Under the pieces are notes generated by a model. It did no database searches and was not told the DNA's origin. It worked only from the letters and a program-made list of their open reading frames with translations. A stretch of DNA of 25,550 nucleotides from Treponema sp. UBA792 (lineage in GTDB: Bacteria; Spirochaetota; Spirochaetia; Treponematales; Treponemataceae): positions 73,988 to 99,537 of the forward strand of contig DBIW01000042.1 in NCBI GenBank assembly GCA_002296965.1. Reading direction: 5' to 3'. Below are positions 1 through 7,180 of this stretch, piece by piece (within the stretch, counting starts at the first letter, position 1; the number at the start of each line of letters is the position of its first letter). The position numbers were made by a program, and so were the translations under genes.

Positions 1-602
1 GGGAACTGGCTGATGTATTTGTGTTCAACATCTGCGCAAGGCCAAACACCGTTGTCTTTTTCGCCGTTGTTGAGCGGTTTACCAACTGAGTGAAGACATG
101 GAACAAAATCTCCGTCCGTGCCGAAATATTCCCAAACTTTTTCGCCTGCGCGTGTCATGATGTCCATATTGAGAACAACGTATTCAGAGTCTGTAAGCTC
201 GATTCCGTATTTTGCAATCGGTGAGCCGAGCGGTCCCATGCAGAAAGGAATAACGTACATTGTGCGTCCGTGCATACATCCTGTGTAAAGACCTTTCATT
301 GTAGCCTTGAGCTCTTTAGGATCAATCCAGTGGTTTGTAGGACCTGCATCCTCTTCCTTTACAGAAGAAATGAATGTGCGTGATTCAACACGGGCAACAT
401 CACTTGGAAGCGAGCGGAAAAGGAAGCTGTTAGGCTTTTTTGTAAGCGGAGTTGCAAGGCCTGCATCAACGCATTTTTTCATAAGGCGGTCATATTCGGC
501 TGTAGAACCATCGCAAACAACAACATTGTCCGGCTCACACATCTTAACACATTCTTCAATCCATGCCTTGATTTTGGCATGTTTGATGTCATTAACTGTC
601 AT
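1..602 (-). CDS. pckG: phosphoenolpyruvate carboxykinase (GTP), 5' part only
   Basis: The gene runs off the left edge, so only about the first 200 residues are present (a full enzyme is near 600). It interconverts oxaloacetate plus GTP and PEP plus CO2 plus GDP in the cytoplasm. In many fermentative anaerobes it fixes CO2 toward succinate; that direction is inferred here. The translation begins MTVNDIKHAKIKAWIEE and contains TNHWIDPKEL, GCMHGRTMYVIPFCMGPLGS and GIELTDSEYVV, all typical of the GTP-dependent family and absent from the ATP type. The ATG at 602 is preceded by AGGAG at ordinary spacing. Codons here favour T and A at third positions more than in most neighbours, which may reflect high expression. 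It is divergent from glnA. Confidence 0.93.
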   Translation of the reverse strand, partial: MTVNDIKHAKIKAWIEECVKMCEPDNVVVCDGSTAEYDRLMKKCVDAGLATPLTKKPNSFLFRSLPSDVARVESRTFISSVKEEDAGPTNHWIDPKELKATMKGLYTGCMHGRTMYVIPFCMGPLGSPIAKYGIELTDSEYVVLNMDIMTRAGEKVWEYFGTDGDFVPCLHSVGKPLNNGEKDNGVWPCADVEHKYISQF

Positions 603-654
603 TCGATTACTCCTATAAGTCTCTGTATGCAATCAGGCAAACACCCGAAAACAT

Positions 655-690
655 CACTACAATAATAATGATATTTTTAGGTGAATTCAA
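655..690 (-). promoter_or_regulatory. predicted sigma70-type promoter of pckG
   Basis: On the minus strand TTGAAT (685-690) and TATTAT (662-667) are separated by 17 bases. The predicted start near 655 gives a leader of about 53 bases ending in the AGGAG ribosome site before the ATG at 602. This is a sequence match only. Confidence 0.5.
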
Positions 691-708
691 TAGAAACAGG
701 AATATGAC

Positions 709-768
709 GGACATACCGGCAGTATATGATTCCAGAAACTGCTCCGCCGTGTACAAACGTCCTTTTTT
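709..768 (+). terminator. possible leader terminator ahead of glnA
   Basis: An imperfect hairpin can be drawn from GGAC (709-712), ATAC and CGGCAG on the left to CTGC, CCG, GTGT and GTCC on the right, with bulges on the right side. It is followed at once by six T residues (763-768). It lies 67 bases before the glnA start. The stem is interrupted, so this is a weak call, made because an ANTAR-type antiterminator gene lies in the same operon. Confidence 0.3.
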
Positions 769-835
769 CATATAGAATGGCACGTACAGCAGGACTTTCC
801 ATGCGCCTGCAAAATCATTTTCAGAGGATTCCAAT

Positions 836-2044
836 ATGTACTCCCAGAATGAAGTCCTTGATTTTATCAAGGAAGAGGACGTGAAATTCATAAGGCTGGC
901 GTTTTTCGATGTGTTCGGAAAACAGAAGAACATATCGATAATGGCGGAACAGCTTCCGCGCGCATTCAAAAACGGAATTTCCTTTGACGCCTCGTCCATA
1001 AAAGGCTTCGAGACTCCCGAAAAGTCAGATCTTTTCCTTCACCCGGATCCATCGACAATAGTGATTCTTCCATGGCGGCCGTCCCACGGAAGGGTTGTCA
1101 GAATGTTCTGCGACATAAGGAATCCGGACGGAACTCCGTACAAAAAGGACAGCCGACACATACTGAAGGAGGCCGTAAAAAAAGCCGGTGAAGCCGGACT
1201 GGAATTCAAGTTCGGACCGGAGATTGAATTCTATCTTTTCAAGCTTGACGGAAACAGCTGCCCTACAAAAATTCCGTTCGACGGAGGCGGCTATATGGAC
1301 ATATTTCCCGACGACCTGGGCGAAAATGTGCGCCGCGACATCTGCTTCACGCTTGAGCAGATGGGAATTCCGCCGGAATCCTCACACCATGAGGAAGGTC
1401 CCGGACAGAACGAGATTGATTTTCATCACAGCGATGCGGTCTCCGCCGCGGACAATACAGCCTCATTCAAATGGGTTGTCAGGACAAAGGCATCCGCATC
1501 CGGTCTCAGCGCGGACTTCTCGCCCAAACCGCTCGCGGCAAAAAGCGGAAACGGAATGCACATAAACATCTCATGCGTCTCGTCATCCGGAGAGGATTTT
1601 TCGGAACGCATAACCGCCGGAATTCTCGCGCATATAAAGGAAATGACGCTTTTTCTGAACCCACATTCAGAGTCTTATGAAAGGCTCGGAAAACACAAGG
1701 CTCCGAAATTCATCAGCTGGGGACACGGAAACCGCTCGGCGCTGATAAGAATTCCGGCATCCACCTGCGGACAGAAGAGGATTGAGCTTCGTTCGCCCGA
1801 TCCGGAGGCGAATCCGTATCTTGCGTTCGCACTGATAATCCATGCCGCGCTCGAAGGAATAAAAAACAACATTCCGCTTCCTCCGCCTGTCGAATCCGAC
1901 CTTGAGAATTCCGCGCTCACGGAAAATTCCGGGCTTGAGGAACTGCCTGCGACACTGGAGGAGGCACGCAGGGCGGCGGCAGAAAGTCCGTTCATAAAGG
2001 AAATTCTTGGAGAATCTTTCTTCACATCCTATGGCAGGGAATAA
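836..2044 (+). CDS. glnA: glutamine synthetase, short type I
   Basis: ATP-dependent ligation of ammonia to glutamate; cytoplasmic and the main entry of ammonia into amino acids. The 402-residue protein shows the family blocks in order: FFDVFGKQKN and GISFDASSIKGF near the N-terminus, FGPEIEFYLF (about 125), HHEEGPGQNEIDF (about 185-200), KPLAAKSGNGMHINIS (about 235), NRSALIRIPA and RIELRSPDPEANPYLA (about 305-330). The C-terminus lacks the usual NLYDLP-type segment carrying the adenylylated Tyr of beta-type enzymes, so control by GlnE-style adenylylation is unlikely. Most type-I enzymes are about 440-470 residues, so this is a short form. The ATG at 836 has AGAGGA about 7 bases upstream. A GTG-started ANTAR gene follows after 30 bases, which suggests control by transcription antitermination. 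Confidence 0.95.
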   Translation: MYSQNEVLDFIKEEDVKFIRLAFFDVFGKQKNISIMAEQLPRAFKNGISFDASSIKGFETPEKSDLFLHPDPSTIVILPWRPSHGRVVRMFCDIRNPDGTPYKKDSRHILKEAVKKAGEAGLEFKFGPEIEFYLFKLDGNSCPTKIPFDGGGYMDIFPDDLGENVRRDICFTLEQMGIPPESSHHEEGPGQNEIDFHHSDAVSAADNTASFKWVVRTKASASGLSADFSPKPLAAKSGNGMHINISCVSSSGEDFSERITAGILAHIKEMTLFLNPHSESYERLGKHKAPKFISWGHGNRSALIRIPASTCGQKRIELRSPDPEANPYLAFALIIHAALEGIKNNIPLPPPVESDLENSALTENSGLEELPATLEEARRAAAESPFIKEILGESFFTSYGRE

Positions 2045-2074
2045 CAGCCGGGATTTTTTCGGGAGGAGCTTTCT

Positions 2075-2650
2075 GTGAGACACGAAAATGACGTGCGTAC
2101 AGTAATCATCATAACGAAAGACAGCAGAACCTCATCTTTCATTACAGACCTGCTGGTGCCGGCGCTTTTCCACGTCAGCACAGTTGCGGATCAGAACGAG
2201 GCCAAAAGGATTCTGATAGACAAGCCGGCGGACATAATTATCGTGGATTCAGGAGATGGAATCGACGCGGAGACTGCGGTGGATCTGTCCGAATCGCCGA
2301 GCACGGTCCTTCTTCTGGTGCCGGGCCAGGTCTACGACCAGATTTCATTCCGGGTGGAAACCTACGGCGTCATAACGATTGCAAAACCACTCGACCGTTT
2401 TCTCTTCTATACAATGCTGAAGGTGGCCTGCGCGGTTCAGAACAAGATAAGAGCACTTACCGTAAAGACAATGAAGCTTGAGGAGAAAATGGAGGAGATA
2501 AGGCTTGTTAACAGGGCTAAGATGATTTTGATGCAGAATCTCACGATGACTGAACATGAGGCGCACAGATACATAGAAAAAGAGGCCATGGACAGGTGCG
2601 TAAAAAAGACGGCGATTGCGGAGAATGTAATCAGAACTTACGGCAGCTGA
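2075..2650 (+). CDS. ANTAR-domain response regulator (RNA-binding antiterminator)
   Basis: The 191-residue protein has an N-terminal receiver-like domain (about 8-125) and a C-terminal ANTAR helical domain (about 140-188: LVNRAKMILMQNLTMTEHEA, then AHRYIEKEAMDRC). ANTAR proteins bind paired hexaloop hairpins in leader RNAs and prevent termination. In the receiver the likely phospho-acceptor Asp lies in IIIVDSGDG and the conserved Lys in IAKPL. The acidic pair after strand 1 is reduced to KD in IIITKDS, so phosphorylation may be atypical. The GTG start at 2075 is preceded by GGGAGGAG. Its position just after glnA suggests nitrogen control; comparable glnA-linked ANTAR regulators (NitR-like) are known in clostridia. 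No sensor kinase is visible here. Confidence 0.88.
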   Translation: MRHENDVRTVIIITKDSRTSSFITDLLVPALFHVSTVADQNEAKRILIDKPADIIIVDSGDGIDAETAVDLSESPSTVLLLVPGQVYDQISFRVETYGVITIAKPLDRFLFYTMLKVACAVQNKIRALTVKTMKLEEKMEEIRLVNRAKMILMQNLTMTEHEAHRYIEKEAMDRCVKKTAIAENVIRTYGS

Positions 2651-2697
2651 ATTTCCAAGCGGCGGACTAAAAAAATCATAGAACTGGAGTAAATTTT

Positions 2698-4020
2698 ATG
2701 GAGCTGAAATGGATTGTGCTGGGAACGGCGGTTCTCATGTATCTTCTTGTGATTCTCTTTCAGGAAAAGAAAGTGCTCATAACATCGGCGGCGGTGGCCG
2801 TGCTGATTGTGCTGGGGATGATTTTTCCCGGAGAAATATTCACGCAGGCGGCAGGCGGAAGAATTTCCGTCCTGACCCATTCGTTCGGGGAGCTTGTCAA
2901 CTGGAACATCCTGATGATTTATGTGGGCAGCATGACGATAGCTTCCCTCTTCATCTACTCCAAGGTTCCGGCAAGGATTGCCGACGGAATCGTAAGCCGC
3001 TCGCCGTCAACAGGAATCGCGGTGATTCTGATTCTTGCCATGACGGGAATCATATCGATTTTTGTCGAAAACGTTGCGACCGTACTCGTGATGGCGCCGA
3101 TTGCGATGGCTCTGTCAAAAAAACTCAAGCTGAATCCGGTTCCGTTCATGATCGGGCTTGCGCTGATGTCGAACCTTGAGGGAACAGCGACGCTTGTAGG
3201 CGATCCTCCATCCATGATTTTCGCAAGCTACGCCGGATACAACTTCAACGACTTTTTCATCCATCAGGGAAAACTCTCAATTTTCTTTATAATCCAGGCG
3301 GGAATGGCGGCCGGATGTATTTTCTTCTATTTTATATTCGGAAAAGTCAGGGAAAAAAGCTCAGTGGAAAAGGAGGACGTCATCTCCTGGGTTCCGCTCG
3401 GACTGCTTCTTCTGATGATTTTCGGTCTGGCGGCGATTTCATTCATGAGCTCTGAGCTGGGATATGCGTCGGGAACTCTGGTTGTCGCCCTCGGAGCCGC
3501 GGGACTTGTCTGGTACAGATTCTTCCAGAAAAAGAACGGAAAGGAAGTCCTGAAACTGGTGAAAGAGCTTGACTGGGAGACAATCTTTTTCCTGATAGGA
3601 ATTTTCATTGTAGTCGGAGCGGTATCCGAGACTGGACTTCTCCAGGAATTCGCCGATTTCCTGGCAAGAATAACGGGCGGAAGCAAGCTGGCAGGATTCA
3701 TACTGATTCTGGCGTTCTCGGTCCTTATTTCCGGATTCGTGGACAATGTTCCGTACATAATCGTCATGCTTCCCGTGGCCGGCGCTCTCGCCGCCGCAAT
3801 GGGAATCCAGAAGGAACTCTATATGTTCGCGCTTCTTGTCGGCTCGTGCCTAGGAGGAAACCTTACCCCGTTCGGAGCTTCTGCCAACATTGTCGCCATG
3901 GGAATTCTCCGAAAGGACGGCCATCCCATAGAATTCACTGGATTCCTCAAAATAAGCGCGCCGTTCACGCTAATAACAACAGCCGCCGCGGCCGCGCTTC
4001 TCTGGCTCATCTGGGCATAA
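2698..4020 (+). CDS. ArsB/NhaD/SLC13-like ion permease
   Basis: A 440-residue integral membrane protein of about 11-12 hydrophobic helices in two similar halves, of the ion-transporter superfamily that includes ArsB, NhaD and the SLC13 dicarboxylate carriers. Signature segments are VENVATVLVMAPIAMALSKK and EGTATLVGDPPSMI in the first half, and SGFVDNVPYIIVMLPV and GGNLTPFGASANIVAMGI in the second. The two NP/TP re-entrant hairpin motifs are therefore intact. The substrate cannot be read from the sequence: arsenite, sodium/proton exchange or an organic anion are all possible, and no ars gene is nearby. The ATG at 2698 has GGAG upstream. It follows the ANTAR gene after 47 bases and precedes a strong terminator, so it probably ends the glnA operon. 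Confidence 0.85.
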   Translation: MELKWIVLGTAVLMYLLVILFQEKKVLITSAAVAVLIVLGMIFPGEIFTQAAGGRISVLTHSFGELVNWNILMIYVGSMTIASLFIYSKVPARIADGIVSRSPSTGIAVILILAMTGIISIFVENVATVLVMAPIAMALSKKLKLNPVPFMIGLALMSNLEGTATLVGDPPSMIFASYAGYNFNDFFIHQGKLSIFFIIQAGMAAGCIFFYFIFGKVREKSSVEKEDVISWVPLGLLLLMIFGLAAISFMSSELGYASGTLVVALGAAGLVWYRFFQKKNGKEVLKLVKELDWETIFFLIGIFIVVGAVSETGLLQEFADFLARITGGSKLAGFILILAFSVLISGFVDNVPYIIVMLPVAGALAAAMGIQKELYMFALLVGSCLGGNLTPFGASANIVAMGILRKDGHPIEFTGFLKISAPFTLITTAAAAALLWLIWA

Positions 4021-4025
4021 AAAAC

Positions 4026-4054
4026 GGCTGCCGGAAAATCATCTTCCGGCAGCC
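4026..4054. terminator. intrinsic terminator after the glnA-ANTAR-permease group
   Basis: A perfect 11-bp stem, GGCTGCCGGAA (4026-4036) with TTCCGGCAGCC (4044-4054), with a 7-base loop. The plus-strand side is followed by CTTCTTC. On the minus strand it is followed by CGTTTTTT, so it probably works in both directions between the permease and the convergent small gene. Confidence 0.85.
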
Positions 4055-4139
4055 CTTCTTCATCTAAAACCGATTGCAACGTAACATAGTCCGTGCGCCA
4101 CAAGGAGCCGCGGAATCATAAAAATTCCAGGAACATCAT

Positions 4140-4514
4140 TCAGGCCTGAAACGAGAACAGAACTCCGGGCTGCGGCTGTGCGCCGGCAAGCATATAAGGA
4201 GTCTGGGCGACCGCCTGCTGAATCTGCTGCTGGTACTGGCTGATAAGCGCATCGGCCTGTCCGTCACTCATCTCCGTCACCGACTCAACCGGCTGGTTCT
4301 TTATCGCGGATATTCTGTCTATCAGAGAATTGAGAATTCTTATTTTGCTTATCGAGATTCCTCTCTGCCCCGCCCCGGCAGCCACACCGGAGACATGATC
4401 GAAATGCGAATATACAAGCGAATTCCTGTTCACAGGAACATACAGTTTTCCCGTACCGCCAGAAGAGAAGCCCTGATATGAATAAGGATTCATGCTCAAT
4501 GATGAAGCTGTCAT
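4140..4514 (-). CDS. conserved small protein of unknown function
   Basis: A 124-residue protein with no function that I can assign. It has no signal peptide or membrane helix. The N-terminal third is rich in Ser, Tyr and Gly (NPYSYQGFSSGGTGKLYVPV). A central block, SLVYSHFDHVSGVAAGAGQR, is followed by a predicted helix (GISISKIRILNSLIDRISAI). The C-terminal part is Gln-rich (LISQYQQQIQQAVAQ) and ends in a Pro/Gln stretch. The ATG at 4514 sits about 5 bases after a full GGAGG site, good evidence that it is translated. I associate this type of protein with treponemes, from memory only. It is convergent with the permease and divergent from the EamA gene. An accessory or assembly role is conceivable but unsupported. 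Confidence 0.75.
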   Translation of the reverse strand: MTASSLSMNPYSYQGFSSGGTGKLYVPVNRNSLVYSHFDHVSGVAAGAGQRGISISKIRILNSLIDRISAIKNQPVESVTEMSDGQADALISQYQQQIQQAVAQTPYMLAGAQPQPGVLFSFQA

Positions 4515-4627
4515 TTCAACCTCCAGTCATCTCTTTCTCCGCCGCGCGAAATTCTGCGGACAGGGAAAAAGGATTCTTATTCTGGTTATCGGTATATCAG
4601 GGAATTTATTTAGCGAAATATTCAATG

Positions 4628-4656
4628 TTGAAGAAAAATACAGATGACACTAGAAT
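4628..4656 (+). promoter_or_regulatory. predicted promoter of the EamA gene, start site at the ATG
   Basis: TTGAAG (4628-4633), a 17-base spacer and TAGAAT (4651-4656). The expected start site near 4663 is one base before the ATG at 4664. No Shine-Dalgarno site is present before that ATG, so a leaderless mRNA is predicted. Confidence 0.5.
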
Positions 4657-4663
4657 ATGCGCC

Positions 4664-5530
4664 ATGTGGATAACAGCAGCGATATTGTCGTCATTTTTCG
4701 CCGGCCTTACAGCTGTTCTTGCGAAGTCAGGCATAAAGCAGACGGATTCTGACGTAGCGACCGCGCTCAGAACCGCCGTTGTGGTGATTTTCTCATGGCT
4801 GATGGCGCTTGTTTCCGGCGCAATGCCGCCCGTAAGCCGAATCAGCGCAAAGACCCTTACGTTCCTGATTCTTTCCGGCGCCGCGACGGGAACGTCCTGG
4901 CTGTGCTATTTCCGCGCGCTGTCCATCGGTGACGTGAACAAGGTCGCTCCGATCGACAAGTCAAGTACGGTTCTGACGGTGATTCTTGCCGTGATAGTTT
5001 TCGGAGAGACTGACCGGCTTGCGGAAAAAACCGCCGGAACTCTCTTGCTCGCCTGCGGAATTCTCATGATGATTGAAAAAAAGGACCGGACCGGGGCTCC
5101 GGAAAAAGGACACGGATATATTTTCTGGGCAGCGCTTTCGGCCGTGTCCGCAAGCCTCACGTCAGTACTTGCGAAGATTGGAATTCAGGACGTAGACTCG
5201 AACGCCGGAACTGCGCTCCGCACTACAGTCGTGCTGCTGATGTCATGGATTGTGGTGCTCGCAAAGAAAAAGCAGAATTTCAGAATGCCATGCGGCCGGG
5301 AGCTTGCCTTCATCGTGATTTCAGGAATCGCGACCGGAGCCTCCTGGCTGTGCTACTACTATGCGGTCAAACACGGAATTCTCAGCGTAGTCACTCCGAT
5401 AGACAAAATGAGCATACTTTTCACCGTGGTGTTCTCAAGAATTTTCTTCGACGAGCGTCTTTCTCCGAAGGCCGCGGCAGGACTTGGACTTATGACGGCC
5501 GGCACACTGATAATGACTGTCGCCATGTAA
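4664..5530 (+). CDS. EamA-family (drug/metabolite superfamily) transporter, two similar halves
   Basis: A 288-residue membrane protein of about 10 helices; the substrate is unknown, and relatives export amino acids or metabolites. I chose ATG 4664 (MWITAAILSSFFAGLTAVLA) because family members begin this way and a promoter sits directly before it. An open frame extends up to 4478, but that extra segment is hydrophilic and overlaps the divergent gene. The two halves are plainly alike: AGLTAVLAKSGIKQTDSD in the first against ASLTSVLAKIGIQDVDSN in the second, then ATALRT against GTALRT, and ATGTSWLCYF against ATGASWLCYY, each followed by a PIDK motif. Each half is about the size of the single-domain 140-residue EamA proteins, so this looks like a tandem fusion of one. 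A terminator follows directly. Confidence 0.88.
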   Translation: MWITAAILSSFFAGLTAVLAKSGIKQTDSDVATALRTAVVVIFSWLMALVSGAMPPVSRISAKTLTFLILSGAATGTSWLCYFRALSIGDVNKVAPIDKSSTVLTVILAVIVFGETDRLAEKTAGTLLLACGILMMIEKKDRTGAPEKGHGYIFWAALSAVSASLTSVLAKIGIQDVDSNAGTALRTTVVLLMSWIVVLAKKKQNFRMPCGRELAFIVISGIATGASWLCYYYAVKHGILSVVTPIDKMSILFTVVFSRIFFDERLSPKAAAGLGLMTAGTLIMTVAM

Positions 5531-5531
5531 A

Positions 5532-5564
5532 AAAAACGCCGCGGAAGTGTTCCGCAGCGTTTTT
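5532..5564. terminator. bidirectional terminator between the EamA gene and nhaC
   Basis: AAAAACGC and GCGGAA (5532-5546) pair with TTCCGC and GCGTTTTT (5550-5564) around a 3-base loop, with one C/A mismatch. Both arms carry A or T runs, so it can serve the convergent genes on both strands. Confidence 0.85.
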
Positions 5565-5585
5565 CAGATGCTCCGCCGGAGATTT

Positions 5586-7088
5586 TTACTCCGCCACGGC
5601 TTTTTTGGCCTGCCGCCTTTTCATGAAGAACAGGAATCCGACAAGCATCACGGCGCCGCAGATGAACGACAGCACCGCGCTGCGGCTGAATCCCGCGATA
5701 ATATATGTCACAAAGGAAATCACCGCCACAGTCACCGCATAAGGCAGCTGCGTCGATACATGGTTAACGTGATCACACTGCGCGCCGGCGCTTGACATGA
5801 TTGTCGTGTCGGAAATCGGTGAACAGTGATCGCCGAAAACAGCTCCTGCCATACAGGCCGAAATCGATATGACCATCAGGGAATAGTCAGTCTTGGAGAA
5901 AACCGCGACTGCGATCGGAATCAGAATTCCGAAAGTTCCCCATGAAGTTCCAGTCGCAAAGCCGAGACATCCCGCGATGATGAACACAATGGCCGGCATG
6001 AAATTCATGAATCCGGACGCGCTGCCCTCGACGATGCCGGCGACAAATTCCTTGGCACCGAGGCTGTCAGTCATGGCCTTGAGAGTCCATGCAAGCGTAA
6101 GAATCAGTATCGCGGGAACCATAGCCTTGAATCCTTCAGGAATGCAGCCCATGCTGTCGGAGAATGAAAGAACCCGGCGGATTGCATATACAATTACCGT
6201 AATCACAAGCGTGGCGAACGACCCCAGCACAAGGCCGACGGACGCATCGCTTGACGCGAACGCATCGATGAAATTCTTTCTGTCAGCGCCGGACGCGAAA
6301 AATCCGCCTGTGTAAATCATGCCGAGTGTGCAGAGCACAATAAGAATCACGACCGGAAAAATAAGGTCTATGACCTTGCCGTTCGGATTTCCGATGTCAG
6401 ACTCCTCCATCTTGCTGTCACTGAGCATATCTGCGGCAGCCTCGAATTTCGCCATCGGACCGTACTCGACCTTCATCACGATAAGGGCGAACATCATAAG
6501 TATTGTAAGAAGCGCATAGTAATTGAAAGGAATCGACTTTATAAAAAGGCTCAGTCCGTTCTCGCCATCGACGAATCCGGATACAGCCGCCGCCCAGGAA
6601 CTGATCGGAGCGATTATGCAGACAGGAGCTGCCGTGGCGTCAATGAGATAGGCCAGCTTCTCGCGTGAGACATGATGGCGTTCCGTCACCGGCCGCATGA
6701 CGCTTCCGACCGTAAGACAGTTGAAGTAGTCGTCTATGAAAATCATTATTCCGAGGCAGACCGTGGCAAGCTGAGCGCCGGCCTTTGTCTTGATGTGCGT
6801 CTTGGCCCATCTTCCGAACGCCGCAGAACCTCCGGCCTTGTTCATCAGAGCCACAAGAATTCCAAGGACGACAAGAAAAACCAGAATTCCGACGTTATAA
6901 CTGTCGGACAGCTGGGCTATCATTCCGTCCTGAAAAATGTGCGTGAAAAATCCTGAAAATGAGAATCCCGCATAAAAGATACCACCGATAACGATGCCGA
7001 TGAAAAGGGAAGAATAAACTTCCTTTGTTAGGAGAGCCAGCACAATGGCGACCAGCGCCGGCACAAGAGACCAAAAAGTTCCAACCAT
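5586..7088 (-). CDS. nhaC: NhaC-family Na+/H+ antiporter
   Basis: A cytoplasmic-membrane antiporter with about 12 helices that exchanges sodium and protons, or a related exchange such as malate/lactate in some NhaC members. Diagnostic segments are IMIFIDDYFNCLTVGSVMRP, ATAAPVCIIAPISSWAAAVS, GTSWGTFGILIPIAVAV and AGAVFGDHCSPISDTTIMSS. I choose the ATG at 7088 (MVGTFWSLVPAL). An in-frame ATG at 7106 overlaps a near-consensus minus-10 box, so the transcript would start downstream of it. From 7088 the protein is 500 residues. No Shine-Dalgarno site precedes either ATG. It follows the thioesterase gene on the same strand but has its own promoter. Sodium-dependent energetics would suit a gut spirochaete; that is inference. 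Confidence 0.9.
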   Translation of the reverse strand: MVGTFWSLVPALVAIVLALLTKEVYSSLFIGIVIGGIFYAGFSFSGFFTHIFQDGMIAQLSDSYNVGILVFLVVLGILVALMNKAGGSAAFGRWAKTHIKTKAGAQLATVCLGIMIFIDDYFNCLTVGSVMRPVTERHHVSREKLAYLIDATAAPVCIIAPISSWAAAVSGFVDGENGLSLFIKSIPFNYYALLTILMMFALIVMKVEYGPMAKFEAAADMLSDSKMEESDIGNPNGKVIDLIFPVVILIVLCTLGMIYTGGFFASGADRKNFIDAFASSDASVGLVLGSFATLVITVIVYAIRRVLSFSDSMGCIPEGFKAMVPAILILTLAWTLKAMTDSLGAKEFVAGIVEGSASGFMNFMPAIVFIIAGCLGFATGTSWGTFGILIPIAVAVFSKTDYSLMVISISACMAGAVFGDHCSPISDTTIMSSAGAQCDHVNHVSTQLPYAVTVAVISFVTYIIAGFSRSAVLSFICGAVMLVGFLFFMKRRQAKKAVAE

Positions 7089-7097
7089 AATGGAACG

Positions 7098-7126
7098 ATT
7101 ATACATCAGGTGATGATAAATATCAA
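7098..7126 (-). promoter_or_regulatory. near-consensus promoter of nhaC
   Basis: On the minus strand TTGATA (7121-7126) and TATAAT (7098-7103) are separated by exactly 17 bases. The expected start site near 7091 lies 3 bases before the ATG at 7088, so the transcript would be essentially leaderless. Confidence 0.65.
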
Positions 7127-7180
7127 ACCGTCAAGAGGTTTATGAGGAAATTTATGCGTGCAGACAGACTGTCATGAGCT

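Noticed and set aside
613..999. Minus-strand open frame between pckG and glnA
   Set aside because: It overlaps the glnA 5' end and the pckG promoter. Its hydrophobic tail comes from AT-rich intergenic DNA.
2698..4020. Arsenite efflux pump ArsB as a specific call
   Set aside because: The superfamily is clear, but there is no arsR, arsA or arsC nearby and the substrate is not readable, so a broader name was used.
4478..4663. N-terminal extension of the EamA protein
   Set aside because: Hydrophilic, not family-like, antisense to the start of the divergent gene and upstream of the predicted transcription start.
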